From contig OZ345369.1 in the NCBI GenBank assembly GCA_977006965.1, forward strand, positions 2,418,001-2,482,000: 64,000 nt of DNA, given 5' to 3'. The notes under the pieces are model-generated. The model had not been told where the DNA came from. It made no database searches and was given only the letters and a program-made list of their open reading frames with translations. Position numbers and translations under genes: made by a program. Positions 53,371 through 63,202 of this stretch are shown piece after piece (within the stretch, counting starts at the first letter, position 1; every line of letters starts with the position of its first letter). The stretch comes from Phymatolithon calcareum. Lineage: Eukaryota > Rhodophyta > Florideophyceae > Hapalidiales.

Positions 53371-54330
53371 ATGGCGCAGTTCAAGCTGTTAGGCCAGGTG
53401 GCAGATGCATGTTCGCAAGGGTTATACTGCGTGGGCGCGGGCCGTGGACCGGAATTCGCGACCGGTGGTCTGGATGGGAGCGTGAAGACATGGACGCTGG
53501 ATGGATGCGATGGCGAAAATGAAGTTGCTCGTCAAACTGGCACATACGACGCACACAAGCTATCGGTTGTCAGCGTGGCGATCCGCGGACCACGAATGGC
53601 GACGGCATCATTGGACGGTGCACTGAAATTGTGGGATCTTCGTATGGGCAAAGACGTGCCGCCTCGAATCGTGCCGTCAGAGTCTGGCGACGTGTCTGCC
53701 GTTGCATTGTCTAAAAACGCCAGCATAGCGGTTGCTGTAGGCGGAAAAGGCACGATGCGCGTCGTGGACTGTGACATGGGCATCGTCGACTCTACCACCA
53801 CACTCAATCCTTCCGAGGGCGGTGTGAATGGCGAGCCACGGCGTCCGCCAATGGCGACCGCCGTAGCGCTCAGCGGGGATGACAAGCGCGCGATTGTCGG
53901 TGCTGTAGATGGTGCTCTAGCCGTACTGGATGTCGACACTGCCAAGATAATCCTGTCCGAGAATAAGGTACACATCGGGCCTGTGCGGCAGGTACGGTTC
54001 TCCCCGGCCGAGTCGGATATCATCGTAAGCGGATCAGAGGACCAGCTAATTTCGTTCTATGATGTGCGGGCAGGAAAGTCTGTTGGTAACTTTCGCGGGC
54101 ATACCGGTCATGTTATGTGCCTTGATGTGAGTCTGGACGGGAACTGCGTCGTGTCGGGCAGTACAGATACGACTGTGCGTATATGGGACCGACGAATGGA
54201 GGAGATGGTGTTCAAGTCGCGCGAACATAGTGGTACTGTATGGGGCGTGACGTATTTGTCTGAGGGGAAAAGGATTGTCACCGTGTCGGACGATGGTTCC
54301 TTTGTGCTTATCGATAGCGGAAACGCATAG
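53371..54330 (+). CDS. SKI8: WD40-repeat protein SKI8/WDR61 (VIP3) homologue
   Basis: 319 codons, single exon. WD blades include ATGGLDGSVKTWTLDG, HKLSVVSVAIRGPRMATASL, LKLWDLRMG, HIGPVRQVRFSPAESDIIVS, HTGHVMCLDVSLDGNCVVSG and HSGTVWGVTYLSEGKRIVTV. The last three blades follow WDR61 closely (HVxxxxxxxDxxxxVSxSxD, then HxxxVWGVxY). SKI8/WDR61 belongs to two complexes: the SKI complex that feeds mRNA to the cytoplasmic exosome, and the nuclear Paf1 transcription complex. Another WD40 scaffold of similar length cannot be fully excluded for the less conserved central blades. Confidence 0.8.
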   Translation: MAQFKLLGQVADACSQGLYCVGAGRGPEFATGGLDGSVKTWTLDGCDGENEVARQTGTYDAHKLSVVSVAIRGPRMATASLDGALKLWDLRMGKDVPPRIVPSESGDVSAVALSKNASIAVAVGGKGTMRVVDCDMGIVDSTTTLNPSEGGVNGEPRRPPMATAVALSGDDKRAIVGAVDGALAVLDVDTAKIILSENKVHIGPVRQVRFSPAESDIIVSGSEDQLISFYDVRAGKSVGNFRGHTGHVMCLDVSLDGNCVVSGSTDTTVRIWDRRMEEMVFKSREHSGTVWGVTYLSEGKRIVTVSDDGSFVLIDSGNA

Positions 54331-54569
54331 AAAAGTGCAAACTGAAGCAATGTACAGATGCCGTGTTTTTGCCACATTCGTTCCCATCACAGTCAAAGAC
54401 AGCGCCTGGACTAAGCGAGCACTCGACGAGCTCCTAACCATGTTTCAGGCTGTGGACAAGTAAGGACTACCCGCGACTTGAAATTACAGCGTGTCACAGG
54501 ACAGGGGAGTAACTTTCCCCCTCGAGGTCCCGAAGGAGACCAGAGGTGGGTTTTTGTAGTCCACTGAGT

Positions 54570-54730
54570 CGTGTTACACCAACAAGAAAAGAAAACCCCT
54601 TCAGGACAGAATCTAGCCAAAACCCCTTGGCCTTAGGAAATTTGCCCCGAGCGTCAGCAAATGCGTTGGTAACTTTTAAATAAAAATCTACCTTTCTTCT
54701 TCTTCTTCCCATCACAGTCTTAGAAACATG
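54570..54730 (-). repeat. Dispersed VTNA-motif repeat, divergent copy 3
   Basis: The minus-strand translation has RRRKVDFYLKVTNAFADARG, then KFPKAKGFWLDSVLKGFSF. It aligns with the repeats at 23,523 and 40,847 (RRSVSFYLSVTNASSDARVS, then FRKA). The surrounding frame is 54,494-54,760. Confidence 0.45.
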
Positions 54731-54770
54731 GGTAGAACTCCGCTTCATATTGGTGGACACTGTGTTTTAT

Positions 54771-56350
54771 CTCTTCTGAGAACACAGGTTGGAAGTATTC
54801 GTGCTTGTCAATGACGGGATTCGTAGAACATGTTGCTCCACAACGCGCCGATCCCCAAATATCTTTCATTACAGCATATAGTTCACCTGAGCGTTCGGCA
54901 CAAGTTATTGCTCATCATGACGTAGGAGCGCTTTTTTACGAAATCTGAAAAGTCAGTCTTTATAAGTTCAGATTCCTTTCTGTCTCACTCAAGGGCATCA
55001 GCAATGTGTGAACACGGTAGATGAGTGGGTAACAGTGTCGTCAAGTCCAGGATATGTTTCTTGATCACAACTGCAGACTTGTGCAGGGTTACATCGAATA
55101 GATTTTAATAGAGCCTCTGTCGACGAGCACTTCGAGTGGGCCCTGAAACTGACCCGAGAACAAGTAACCCTTCGTTAGCTTCCATACGGGCTCCCTGCGT
55201 ATTCCTAGCATCTAGCTAACCTGTCCTGACTTATATGCCGCATGCATGGGCTTGTTACTCTCCAGGACGAGGTGCTACCACTCATTCCAGAGTAGTGCGC
55301 GTAGTGTATTTGGCCTGGAGTGTCGATTTGATCGAAACACAGTGGCCTGTACTTCCCTTAAGACCACAATAGGTGCTGTACCTCGTGTTGATAGAGTATA
55401 AAGGTACTCATCCAAGTTTAATATCTTTCGCATCTGTACTTGGATATCGCTGCTTTAATAGTACGCTGCTGGTTGCCTTTGTCTTGCGTTCTTTTTTATA
55501 TTGATCTGATGAAGAGGCTTGGTTCATCATCAGAGGCGCTTTACATATTGCACCGCCGTTTTTTGTCAGATTCTATAGTTTCATTATCCTTCACATTTGG
55601 AACTTCATTGTTCTAAATTCAGACACTTCAAAGCATCGAGATAGTGCTATTGTATAAGAGAGCTGGGTCACGCGCGAGCGTGTGAGGTTACTACTGAATA
55701 ACAAATAATGTCGTCATCGCAGCTCGACAGAAGGGGAAGTGAGTAGGATATTCGATAGACCTCCCAATGGGAGGCTCCCACTTGGCACAGTGGGCAAGTA
55801 CAAGATGAAACTGCCTAATCTTTTAGATGTTTGCGTTTTGAAGACTAACAAGGGTATCGTTCTCAGCCTATTTTGCCGACATCTTCCTTTATTGCAAAAT
55901 TCCCCATATCTGAACATTGAAATTTGTGCTCTCATGTTACTGAGGAAGGGTGCAAAGCGTAGCTGTATTGACTTTGTCACATTGCATTTCTTCCTGGCGC
56001 GGTTTTCCACTTCTCCTGTGAAAGCCTTTTTCAGCAGGCTTGTTACTACCGAGCCTTAGGTGCATGTCAATCCTAGTGCTCTTGCACATGAAAGACCTCA
56101 GCCTCTGTAAAATTAAGAGACATGAGCGTTTGAAGTACAACTTAAGGGAGGCAACCTCGCTACAAGCCCGCTGTTGATGTTACATTACAAAGGGTTTGTA
56201 ACACCTCGCGATGTCCCACAAGGAACGCAGAAAGAGCAAGATGGAGCTGAGCGCAGAGCAGGGTGCGTTCTGGAGCTCGGTGGAGGCGGGGCAAAACAAT
56301 GGCTTTTCGCCCCGCTTGTTATCCTTTTCCCAGTGGTGCTGCCTTTATTC
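54771..56350. other. Spacer without recognised genes
   Basis: AT-moderate DNA with no frame longer than about 106 codons (55,739-56,059 plus; product not recognised). A small ORF beginning at 56,212 (MSHKERRKSKMEL...) runs toward CAG/GTATGAGT at 56,350-56,358, where a LINE has inserted; it may be chance. Confidence 0.35.
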
Positions 56351-56363
56351 AGGTATGAGTAGT

Positions 56364-56628
56364 TTTTTTGCAACTGTTTAGTTGTTTATTTGAAAGCACT
56401 CCTACGACTGTACGGGAGCAGCTTTTCGTAACTTGTTCATTCTAGTATATTGCCTGGTCCCTAATGCAGGGACTCGTCGTTCTCCATATTGTCAATTATG
56501 GTGACTCTGGAGAGTAGTAGGGAGTCTAATACCTTTTCCGTTCTTAACATTTCTCCGGAGTCCAGTTCATACTTTGTTAGGTTCATGCGTATGGTCTCCA
56601 GGTGGCGCTCTGTTGCCATTCCGAATGT
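56364..56628 (-). mobile_element. 5'-truncated LINE copy with target-site duplication
   Basis: It starts with a T-rich tail and contains on the minus strand the LINE ORF2 C-terminus: HLETIRMNLTKYELDSGEML, then LLLSRVTIIDNMENDESLH and TAG. This parallels HVETLERTLAGYELEGEK to MENEEGLY of the full-length LINE. Flanking words AGGTATGAGTAGT (56,351-56,363) and AGGCATAAGTAGT (56,629-56,641) are a 13-bp target duplication with two mismatches. Confidence 0.8.
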
Positions 56629-56697
56629 AGGCATAAGTAGTGAAAACAATGACAGACAGACAAAGTGAAAAATGTTGACCTCAGCGCCGGAGAGTTC

Positions 56698-56747
56698 ACA
56701 TTCATTCATTTTTTCGTTTTGCGTATTCCCCCTGTGGGGCTAGCAAC
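56698..56747. repeat. Hairpin with (CATT)n tail, SINE/LINE-end type
   Basis: CATTCATTCATTTTTTCG is followed by TTGCGTATTCCCCCTGTGGG and GCTAGCAAC, which folds as TTGC-TATTCCCC / GGGG-TAGCAA. Similar to 25,883-25,942 and 59,681-59,725. Confidence 0.45.
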
Positions 56748-57198
56748 ACTTTGAAGTGTCGGAAACTCTAAATCAAGGAGCATGTATGGTCGAGAATACA
56801 AGAGAAGGTGACCTGGAAGATGGAGCGGTCTCTCTGATGTACATGGCATAATCTTGGGCAAAGGTCATCGTTATTATCATGGCTTGTTGTAGTCAATTCT
56901 CACCGGCACAGAAACGCGCAATGGGCAGACCTGTAAATTCGCAGTGACCAGAACCAAGCACGCTAGCAGGTGTAGCGACCGCTGTTATGTCGCTGTCCCA
57001 AGGCGGTCTCTTTTTCCTCTCGCGACTGTACGCCGCACATCTTGGATCGCGATAGTCATGCTGCTCGTGTTAGGTGATCTGTTGGGCCATACTTGCACGT
57101 GTCTCTCGTGTGTCTATGCTCTGCACCGCAGTCTTTTGCGTAGGTTGTAGTATATAAGCTAGTTAGTTCCTTCCTCTGAGTAAAGGAAGGTGGGGAAT
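56748..57198. other. Spacer, no gene recognised
   Basis: The only frame of note (56,944-57,150) has no known motif. A small hairpin CCTTCC...GGAAGG occurs at about 57,171-57,190. Confidence 0.3.
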
Positions 57199-57690
57199 TC
57201 TGGATTTCGGCTCGAATGCTCGGCTCGTAGCACGCTCAACGTCGCCTGCACGGCCCTTCGACCACGCGGAGTCGGAGCTCTTCCCAACCTTCTTGTGCGC
57301 AACCGTCGTCATGCAAGCCAGCACGGAGACAACTGCGCTCAAGTTCCCTTTTCCCTTTTTCGTGCGTTCGTTCGAAGGTCGACGGCCAAGCCAAGGTCGC
57401 CGTCTGAGGATGACGTCGTCCCTGTCCCGGAGGTTTCTGGACTTCGGCTCGAGTGCTTGGATCCTACACGCGTCACGCCTGTGAATCCCTTCGATCACGC
57501 GGAGTCGGTGACTTCCCAACCCTTCTTGACCGGAACCGTTTCGCCACACAAGCCAGTTCGGTGACATTCGCGCTCAAGGCTCCTGTCCACTTTTCGCGCG
57601 CCTGTCTCAAGGTCGACGACCAAGCCAAGGTCGCCGCCGGAGGACGACACCGACGTCTACACGCTTAATCTGTCTGTTCGTCCTGGAGGT
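57199..57690 (+). repeat. Two-unit tandem repeat, period about 240 bp
   Basis: Unit 1 (57,199-57,433) and unit 2 (57,435-57,690) share TCTGGA(T/C)TTCGGCTCGA(A/G)TGCT at the start, CACGCGGAGTCGG in the middle, GACCAAGCCAAGGTCGCCG late and a CC(C/T)GGAGG end. Indels spread along the unit shift any reading frame, so coding is unlikely. A 90-bp pyrimidine tract (57,691-57,780) follows. Confidence 0.75.
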
Positions 57691-57809
57691 TTTTTTTTCT
57701 TGTCTTTCTTTCCTCCTCTTTTGTCTTGTCTCTCCCGCTCTTTTCTTCTCTCTCCTCTCTTGGGCTTTTCTCTCCCATGTGGATTCGGGTTCTTTGGAGC
57801 CTGGCGCTA

Positions 57810-58135
57810 CAGCAGGGTACGACCTAGAAGGAGAAAAACGACTAGAAGCAGAAAAGGCGTTAGATGAGCTCTTACTACTTAGCAAGACACTCATAGAACG
57901 CATGGAGAATGAAGAAGGCCTGTATTGATTCGTATAAGGCAAGGCAAAAAGCGGTCGAGTCCAAGCACCAGCAATCCTGTAGAGGACTGAGATATGATTA
58001 CTTTGAATCATGAGTTTTCCCGTCCGCGATTCTAGTGGGCGTTTCGTGAGCTGCACAAAGGTAGGTAGCATCAGAGGAAGCCTCGCCCATATCTTCGGAA
58101 GCCTGTGGGGCTTTTAAATAAACTTGAATAAAAAA
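57810..58135 (+). mobile_element. 5'-truncated LINE copy, 3' end of ORF2 and tail
   Basis: From GCAGGGTACGACCTAGAAGG to GGGGCTTTTAAATAAACTTG and an A-rich end, it matches 9,518-9,843 of the full-length LINE. It encodes the last 40 residues of ORF2 (RLEAEKALDELLLLSKTLIE, then RMENEEGLY, TGA). No clear target duplication was found. Confidence 0.88.
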
Positions 58136-58265
58136 GTGACCGGAATCGAACATGTAAGATCACTGAGCACATCTCCCAGAGAATCGGCTCCTCAGAAATA
58201 GTAGAAATCTGCGACCGGCGCTGATCCCAATCTGGGCACGTCGGAAGTAACAGGAACATTCAACG

Positions 58266-58700
58266 TCAAACACTATGCTCCAGAAGTAACCGCACGGCTG
58301 TTAAGCTAGTTACTTTCTGTAAAGAATTCTTGTGGCTCGCACGGGGGCAATTTGCACCCAAGGCGCAAGTTTTGGGCCTACAAACACCGTTTGGGGTGTG
58401 TTTGTGACATGAGGGCCTAAGTTTCTTCCATTCTAATCTATTTGCTTCGAGTTTGACTGCTGCTTGCACGTCGAGGTCCGGGGCGTCGCCAAACATTGAC
58501 TCTGGGGTTGGTCGGACGCAGTGAAGTAGCATCTTGACGAACCAAGCGATCGAGAGGCCGCCGCAGTTCCATGTCGCAACGCCAAGCTTATTGGAGAAAC
58601 TTATAGCTTTCCTAGTGCCTTCTCTGCCTCCTGCGTTTCCCTTTCGGGAAGCGTCCCTTCGCAGCAACCGAGGGGATTCTGCTCCGCCCGCGAGTGGCAT
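58266..58700 (-). pseudogene. Possible LINE endonuclease N-terminus remnant
   Basis: The minus-strand frame contains LGVATWNCGGLS, which resembles the first strand of LINE ORF2 endonucleases (WNCRGL type). The rest of the 144-codon frame shows no convincing continuation of the domain. The call rests on that motif only. Confidence 0.28.
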
Positions 58701-59084
58701 TACAGAACAGGAAAATCTGGGGAGTTGACAAGGTATGCGAATCAGTGCTTTTGAGGGTCAGATGTGACAATAGTCGATATAACAAATGTAGGCGGCGTAA
58801 ATACAAACCAAAAGAAAGAATCCGAAGCATCAGGATGATAGCGCCCGTCAGCATAGCCGCGCGCTCACACTCGTCGAGGCTTAGTGGGGACAGCAAGAGG
58901 TATTTGCGTCGACGTCTGTTCGAGATGGCGACAGTAGAAGATATGTATATCATCGTCCGTTCCCCATACACTATGCCAGCAGTGTTTCCTTGAAGAGAGC
59001 AGCGCATGAGTGTTATAGGCTCTAGCAGACGTAGGATAGCACTTCGACTCTGTCTGTGCCGTCCAGAAAACATTCCACAAGCTT

Positions 59085-59574
59085 CCCCAGGACATAGTGC
59101 AAGCGGAAGAAGGTATGGTGTCAAAAAAGCAACGCCTACAAGCAACAGTCAGAGTCTGGTCGTTGGAAGAAGAGGGTCGGACAGTTAAAATCCCGATCGA
59201 CGTACCGAACGACCTACCAGGAGTGCTATATATAAGGGACAGAACTGTGCGGTTGAGATGCCTGCGAGTTATTTTCAACAGAGTTCCTTTGTGGAGAAAG
59301 TCCATTCTGGCGAAATACTTTGGGGCTGGTGCTGTGGTGGAGCTTATCGTGTTGCAACGTATACTACGGACTATGAAGATGGATCAAGAAACAGAATATG
59401 AATGCAAAAGTCTTACTCGGGCCCTGACAGGGAGAGAAATTCGGATTAAGGAGATATTAGAAGGAGAGTAGAGAGATGAGTATCGAAAACATCGAGAAGC
59501 TGCCCTGTTACTCAACTTGAGGCTTTGGGAGCTTTTAAAATAAAATCAATATATATCCCCCCCAGGACATAGTG
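59085..59574 (+). mobile_element. 5'-truncated LINE copy with perfect 15-bp target duplication
   Basis: CCCCAGGACATAGTG flanks the element at 59,085-59,099 and 59,560-59,574, so the insertion is 59,100-59,559. It ends GGGAGCTTTTAAAATAAAAT, the tail motif shared by the other LINE copies. The frame to 59,471 (ending LTGREIRIKEILEGE, TAG) is a distant version of the ORF2 C-terminal domain. It represents a further LINE subfamily. Confidence 0.88.
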
Positions 59575-59683
59575 TGATACAATAAACGCTCGAGCGGTAG
59601 TTCATCACTCTGAAAGATGGGATGGAACCTCGACGGTGGTTTGTTTATTGCAAAGAGCTTGATAGATGACCCTATCGGATTTA

Positions 59684-59838
59684 ATAATAATAATGAAATG
59701 CTTATTCCGCTATGGGGCTAGCAAGCAGTGTTTTTTATTTTTCCTCTACTTAGAATACGGCAGGGCGTTTGTACTGGTAGTTGTAAGCACGCTCCTTCTC
59801 TGCCTGCCGCTCGTCAGTAGACGATTCCACCCGAAGCA
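59684..59838 (-). mobile_element. 155-bp SINE or truncated LINE with (TAA)n tail and 15-bp target duplication
   Basis: ACCCTATCGGATTTA flanks it at 59,669-59,683 and 59,839-59,853. On the left is a (ATA/TAA)n tract, then the TATTCCGCTATGGGGCTAGC hairpin, the arrangement of a 3' tail read on the minus strand. The body has no coding capacity. No tRNA-like head was identified, so a SINE cannot be told from a short LINE end. Confidence 0.78.
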
Positions 59839-59853
59839 ACCCTATCGGATTTA

Positions 59854-61331
59854 TGCATGACATGGTGTCTTTCATGAGCGGTGAGTATAGAGTGTATGTG
59901 TGCCCGCCTCAGTGCCCAAGCCACGCATATCCATTAGCTCCCAGTAGTAATTTCTTGCGGTCATGGTGTTTTGGGCTGTTGTATATGCAATGTCGAAGTA
60001 GGCTACACGGTCCTCTCGCTCTCCTTCGATAATAGGGTGTAAGCTTCCCCGCTCACGCTGTCTATTCTACTTCTGTGTACCGCGCCGAGGTTGGCATGTT
60101 GAATGGAGGAAAGGAGATAACAAGTTCGAAGGCACTCTTGGAAGGTCGTGAGTAATGAGATGTAGGGCAGTCCGAAGGTAGTCCGGAATAGGGAATCTAA
60201 TTCTCGACTCTTCCCCTCCAAGGGCCCCTATCTCTTCAATTTGCATTGAAAAACTGCCAAGCGAGCTTTCTGTTTGTTGAAGAGCGTTACAAACTTCGCT
60301 GGGATTGCCTTTTCGCATGTAAAGCTCCAGACAATAGTGCACATGTCGCCTAGAATAATACGTACAGAGAGCTCATCTCAAAAGTTTCCCTTTCACATGA
60401 ATTCCAACCAGGAGAAACTAGTCCACCAACTGATATTATACTCTAAGGATTGGGATAGCCTTGGGGGATGCACGTTAGGCATCTTCGCTTTACCTCTAAT
60501 TACCAATGCCGAAGGAGCATCAGGGAGTTTCTAGACTCTTTTTGATCATCTCTGTCATCCCTTACGCAGAAAGCAAGAAATGCAGTTCTCTTTCTCGTTG
60601 CGGCGATAGAGCATTTACTGTGGATACAATTGCATCGTTGTTTTTCTTTTGCGGCAGGCAAGCGTGACATCTTTCTCTGGATCTGTTCTGTTTTGGAAGC
60701 AGCAACTTTCCCAACACGGATCTCGTGAGCGTGCACTATCAAGCCTAACCGGGACGTCCTCCTGTGGAAGGAAGGAAGCTATAAATACCGCTATAGTGTT
60801 ACTAGTACACGTGAAGAACGGCTTCATCCGTATTGTACCTTACTCCGTTCACGTTGCGGGCTTGTCGGCCTTCTACAGTAGGCTAAAATAGAAAAGAGCA
60901 CGAAATAGACAAAGTAATGATGATCATGATGATCATTACTTTGTCTTTGAAGCAATGAACACAAGTTTTGGCATGGATGTTCATTGTTTTCATGGTGAAG
61001 ACGAAGAAATTTTTCTTAAATTTAGTACAAAGTTGATCGTCCGTTGCATTCCGCTCCACTTAACTGGTGCGACGATACAGTACAATATTGGACCAGCAGT
61101 TCCCTCCAGATCCGGTATACCGTATCTATGATATCACGGGTTGTAAGGGTGGACGGCAATACTCGTGGCGCGACGGTAATGGATTACGTAGAGCACATGA
61201 TATTTCCGCTATCAGATCGTTACAAGCATAAAGTTATCAATGATTGATTGCTTGACGCAGAAACGGCTACCACCCTTGGACTGTCATACGTATCATACTC
61301 GACTTGATTGGCAAGAGAGCTGAAAATTTAG
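59854..61331. other. Spacer without recognised genes; contains a 38-bp palindrome
   Basis: Frames such as 60,067-60,342 (minus) and 60,649-60,891 (plus) have no recognised product. A near-perfect palindrome lies at 60,908-60,945 (outer half GACAAAGTAATGAT). Confidence 0.4.
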
Positions 61332-61646
61332 GTCGCAGATTCCAAATACTGTACTGCACTGTACTGTACTGTAGATTCCAGAGTGGAATCTGCGACGCGA
61401 TGGAGGCAGATCTCGCGATGCTCTACAGTAATTCCACACGCCGGTGGCCTGCACAGCGCACGGTCGAGTAAGCAAATGAAAGTACGTTTATGTATAGTAG
61501 ATGGCAAACGCTGTTCCATTATTACGGCAGCAAAGCGACAACGGACGGATGCTTCAATCCGAACTTTGATGTTCGAGATGGTCGAACATCAACTTTCAGT
61601 CGGTTCGATGTGAGCTGAAGTGTCCAGCTCAGCATCGAACCGACTG
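61332..61646. repeat. Cluster of three hairpins upstream of the PhzF gene
   Basis: Hairpin 1: arms 61,332-61,344 and 61,384-61,396 (GTCGCAGATTCCA), enclosing TACTGTACTG repeats. Hairpin 2: 61,566-61,576 with 61,582-61,592 (TTGATGTTCGA, 5-nt loop). Hairpin 3: 61,597-61,617 with 61,625-61,646, a 21-22 bp stem with one bulge and a 7-nt loop (CAGTCGGTTCGATG core). Confidence 0.8.
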
Positions 61647-61705
61647 TTCTTCTACAGCAATCTTGTAGTTTTGTTAGAAGTACAGAAATATGTATATACT
61701 GTAGG

Positions 61706-61712
61706 TATAAAA
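61706..61712 (+). promoter_or_regulatory. Possible TATA box of the PhzF gene
   Basis: TATAAAA in GTAGGTATAAAATTTC lies 162 bp before the first ATG of the PhzF gene and 192 bp before the second. Position relative to a transcription start is unknown. Confidence 0.25.
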
Positions 61713-61873
61713 TTTCTGTCCACACCTCTTTCGTACTACTGTACTGTACAGTATAGCATTCGAAATCCCTCCCCGTACAGCGACTCTGTAATCGTTGCGC
61801 ATATTCAACTACGCTCTCGAATACCGTTCATTACGTTCAAGTTGCATGCTGTCTAAAACACAGAAAGGCTAAT

Positions 61874-62842
61874 TTGCGGCTGACCGAGCGAATATTGAAG
61901 AACATGCAAACCAGCGATGTGCGCAATGCAGAAAGAGAACTCCAGTTCTTCATCATCAATGCGTTCGTCTTGGACAGCGCAAAAAGTCTACAACAGGGAA
62001 ATCCCGCCGCGGTCGTGTTGCTCCCGCCGACGACTGTCGGCCTACCGCTCTCCGATGAGCTGATGCAGTCGATTGCTACGCAGATGAATATCTCCGAAAC
62101 CGCGTTTGTCTCCTGGCTCACGCCCCCTCAGCCGCAGGAACTGCAGCATTCATTCCACATTCGCTGGTTTACGCCAAAGTACGAGGTCGATCTGTGCGGT
62201 CACGCCACTCTTGCCGCGGCGACAGCTCTACTCGCAGCGGAGGTGGTACGACCGGAAAGCACGGTCCATTTCACGACACAGCGAAAAGGTACGCTCCAAG
62301 TGTGCTTCGAGGAACGACAGGGTACGCCCGAAAAACACAAGTTTGTCAAAATGACCTTTCCAATCATTCACGCGAGCAAGCCCCTGTCAGATGTCGAAAA
62401 CGAGGCGGTACTACATGCGCTGCGCGTACCAATCACCAAGAAACCGGTACGAGTGCTACACTCCGACTTCGATATCGTCGTGGAGCTACCATCCGCAGCT
62501 GATGTCGCGCTTTTAGCACCGGACATGACGCTTCTTCAGCGCATCGAGACACGCGGGATTATCGTATGCGCCAAGAACGGCAGTGACGTCGATCGGAAGA
62601 TCGGCGATGACATCTCAGTAGTGAGTCGATTCTTTGCACCGCGCGCAGGCATCCCCGAGGATCCCGTGACCGGCAGTGCGCACTGCGTGCTCGCGTCGCT
62701 CTACCTTTCCGAACAGACCGGGTGTGTGTGCGCACAGATGTCGGCAAGAGGTGGTCGTGTGGAGGTGTTTCGGAGCGGCACAGATCGCGTTGACATTGGT
62801 GGGCTAACACGGCTAGTGGCCGCCGGCTCATTGTATTTGTAA
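61874..62842 (+). CDS. PhzF-family epimerase/isomerase
   Basis: 322 codons, single exon; the second ATG (61,904) is an equally good start and would leave 312 residues. Family signatures: GNPAAVVLL, QMNISETAFV with the catalytic Glu, IRWFTPKYEVDLCGHATLAA and, in the second half, SRFFAPRAGIPEDPVTGSAH, then CVLASLY. PhzF proteins fold as two similar halves like diaminopimelate epimerase; PhzF itself isomerises a dihydroanthranilate in phenazine synthesis. Eukaryotic members (PBLD/MAWBP, yeast YHI9) have no settled substrate, so phenazine chemistry should not be assumed. Length and all key residues are intact. The gene precedes the RRM gene on the same strand by 360 bp. Confidence 0.93.
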   Translation: MRLTERILKNMQTSDVRNAERELQFFIINAFVLDSAKSLQQGNPAAVVLLPPTTVGLPLSDELMQSIATQMNISETAFVSWLTPPQPQELQHSFHIRWFTPKYEVDLCGHATLAAATALLAAEVVRPESTVHFTTQRKGTLQVCFEERQGTPEKHKFVKMTFPIIHASKPLSDVENEAVLHALRVPITKKPVRVLHSDFDIVVELPSAADVALLAPDMTLLQRIETRGIIVCAKNGSDVDRKIGDDISVVSRFFAPRAGIPEDPVTGSAHCVLASLYLSEQTGCVCAQMSARGGRVEVFRSGTDRVDIGGLTRLVAAGSLYL

Positions 62843-63202
62843 AATGAAAATATCTGCGCATGCCCTAAATCGTTCGCGAGATCATGATCAGCGTGGCTTA
62901 CAGAGCGTTCGGCGATAAATTTTGCAGCTACTTTTTCGTATATTTTTTCACAGCCTAGCGCCCACATCTGCCTCACATCGCCGCCATGCCCAGTTGCCCG
63001 TCCCCAGTTTCCAACCGTCTCATTTGCCGGCCGCCTCGCTCTGCCATCTGAGACACAACAACTGCAGTCTCCTTCCCTAAATTACCGCGTTTGCTCGTCC
63101 GTGCTACTCTCGTCGTGTGTGTCCATCCAGTCGCGCACGCACGCACGCACGTCCGCACCTTTCGCCGCCGCGTCCTCCCCTTTGCGTCCTCCCATCCGCA
63201 TC
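62843..63202. other. Intergenic region and 5' leader of the RRM gene
   Basis: 360 bp. The last 150 bp are pyrimidine-rich and hold a short CGCACGCACGCACGCACG run at about 63,133-63,151. No core promoter element was recognised. Confidence 0.35.

Noticed and set aside
61874-62842. Phenazine biosynthesis cluster
   Set aside because: Only a PhzF-fold gene is present, with no other phz gene nearby; eukaryotic members of the family occur without phenazines.
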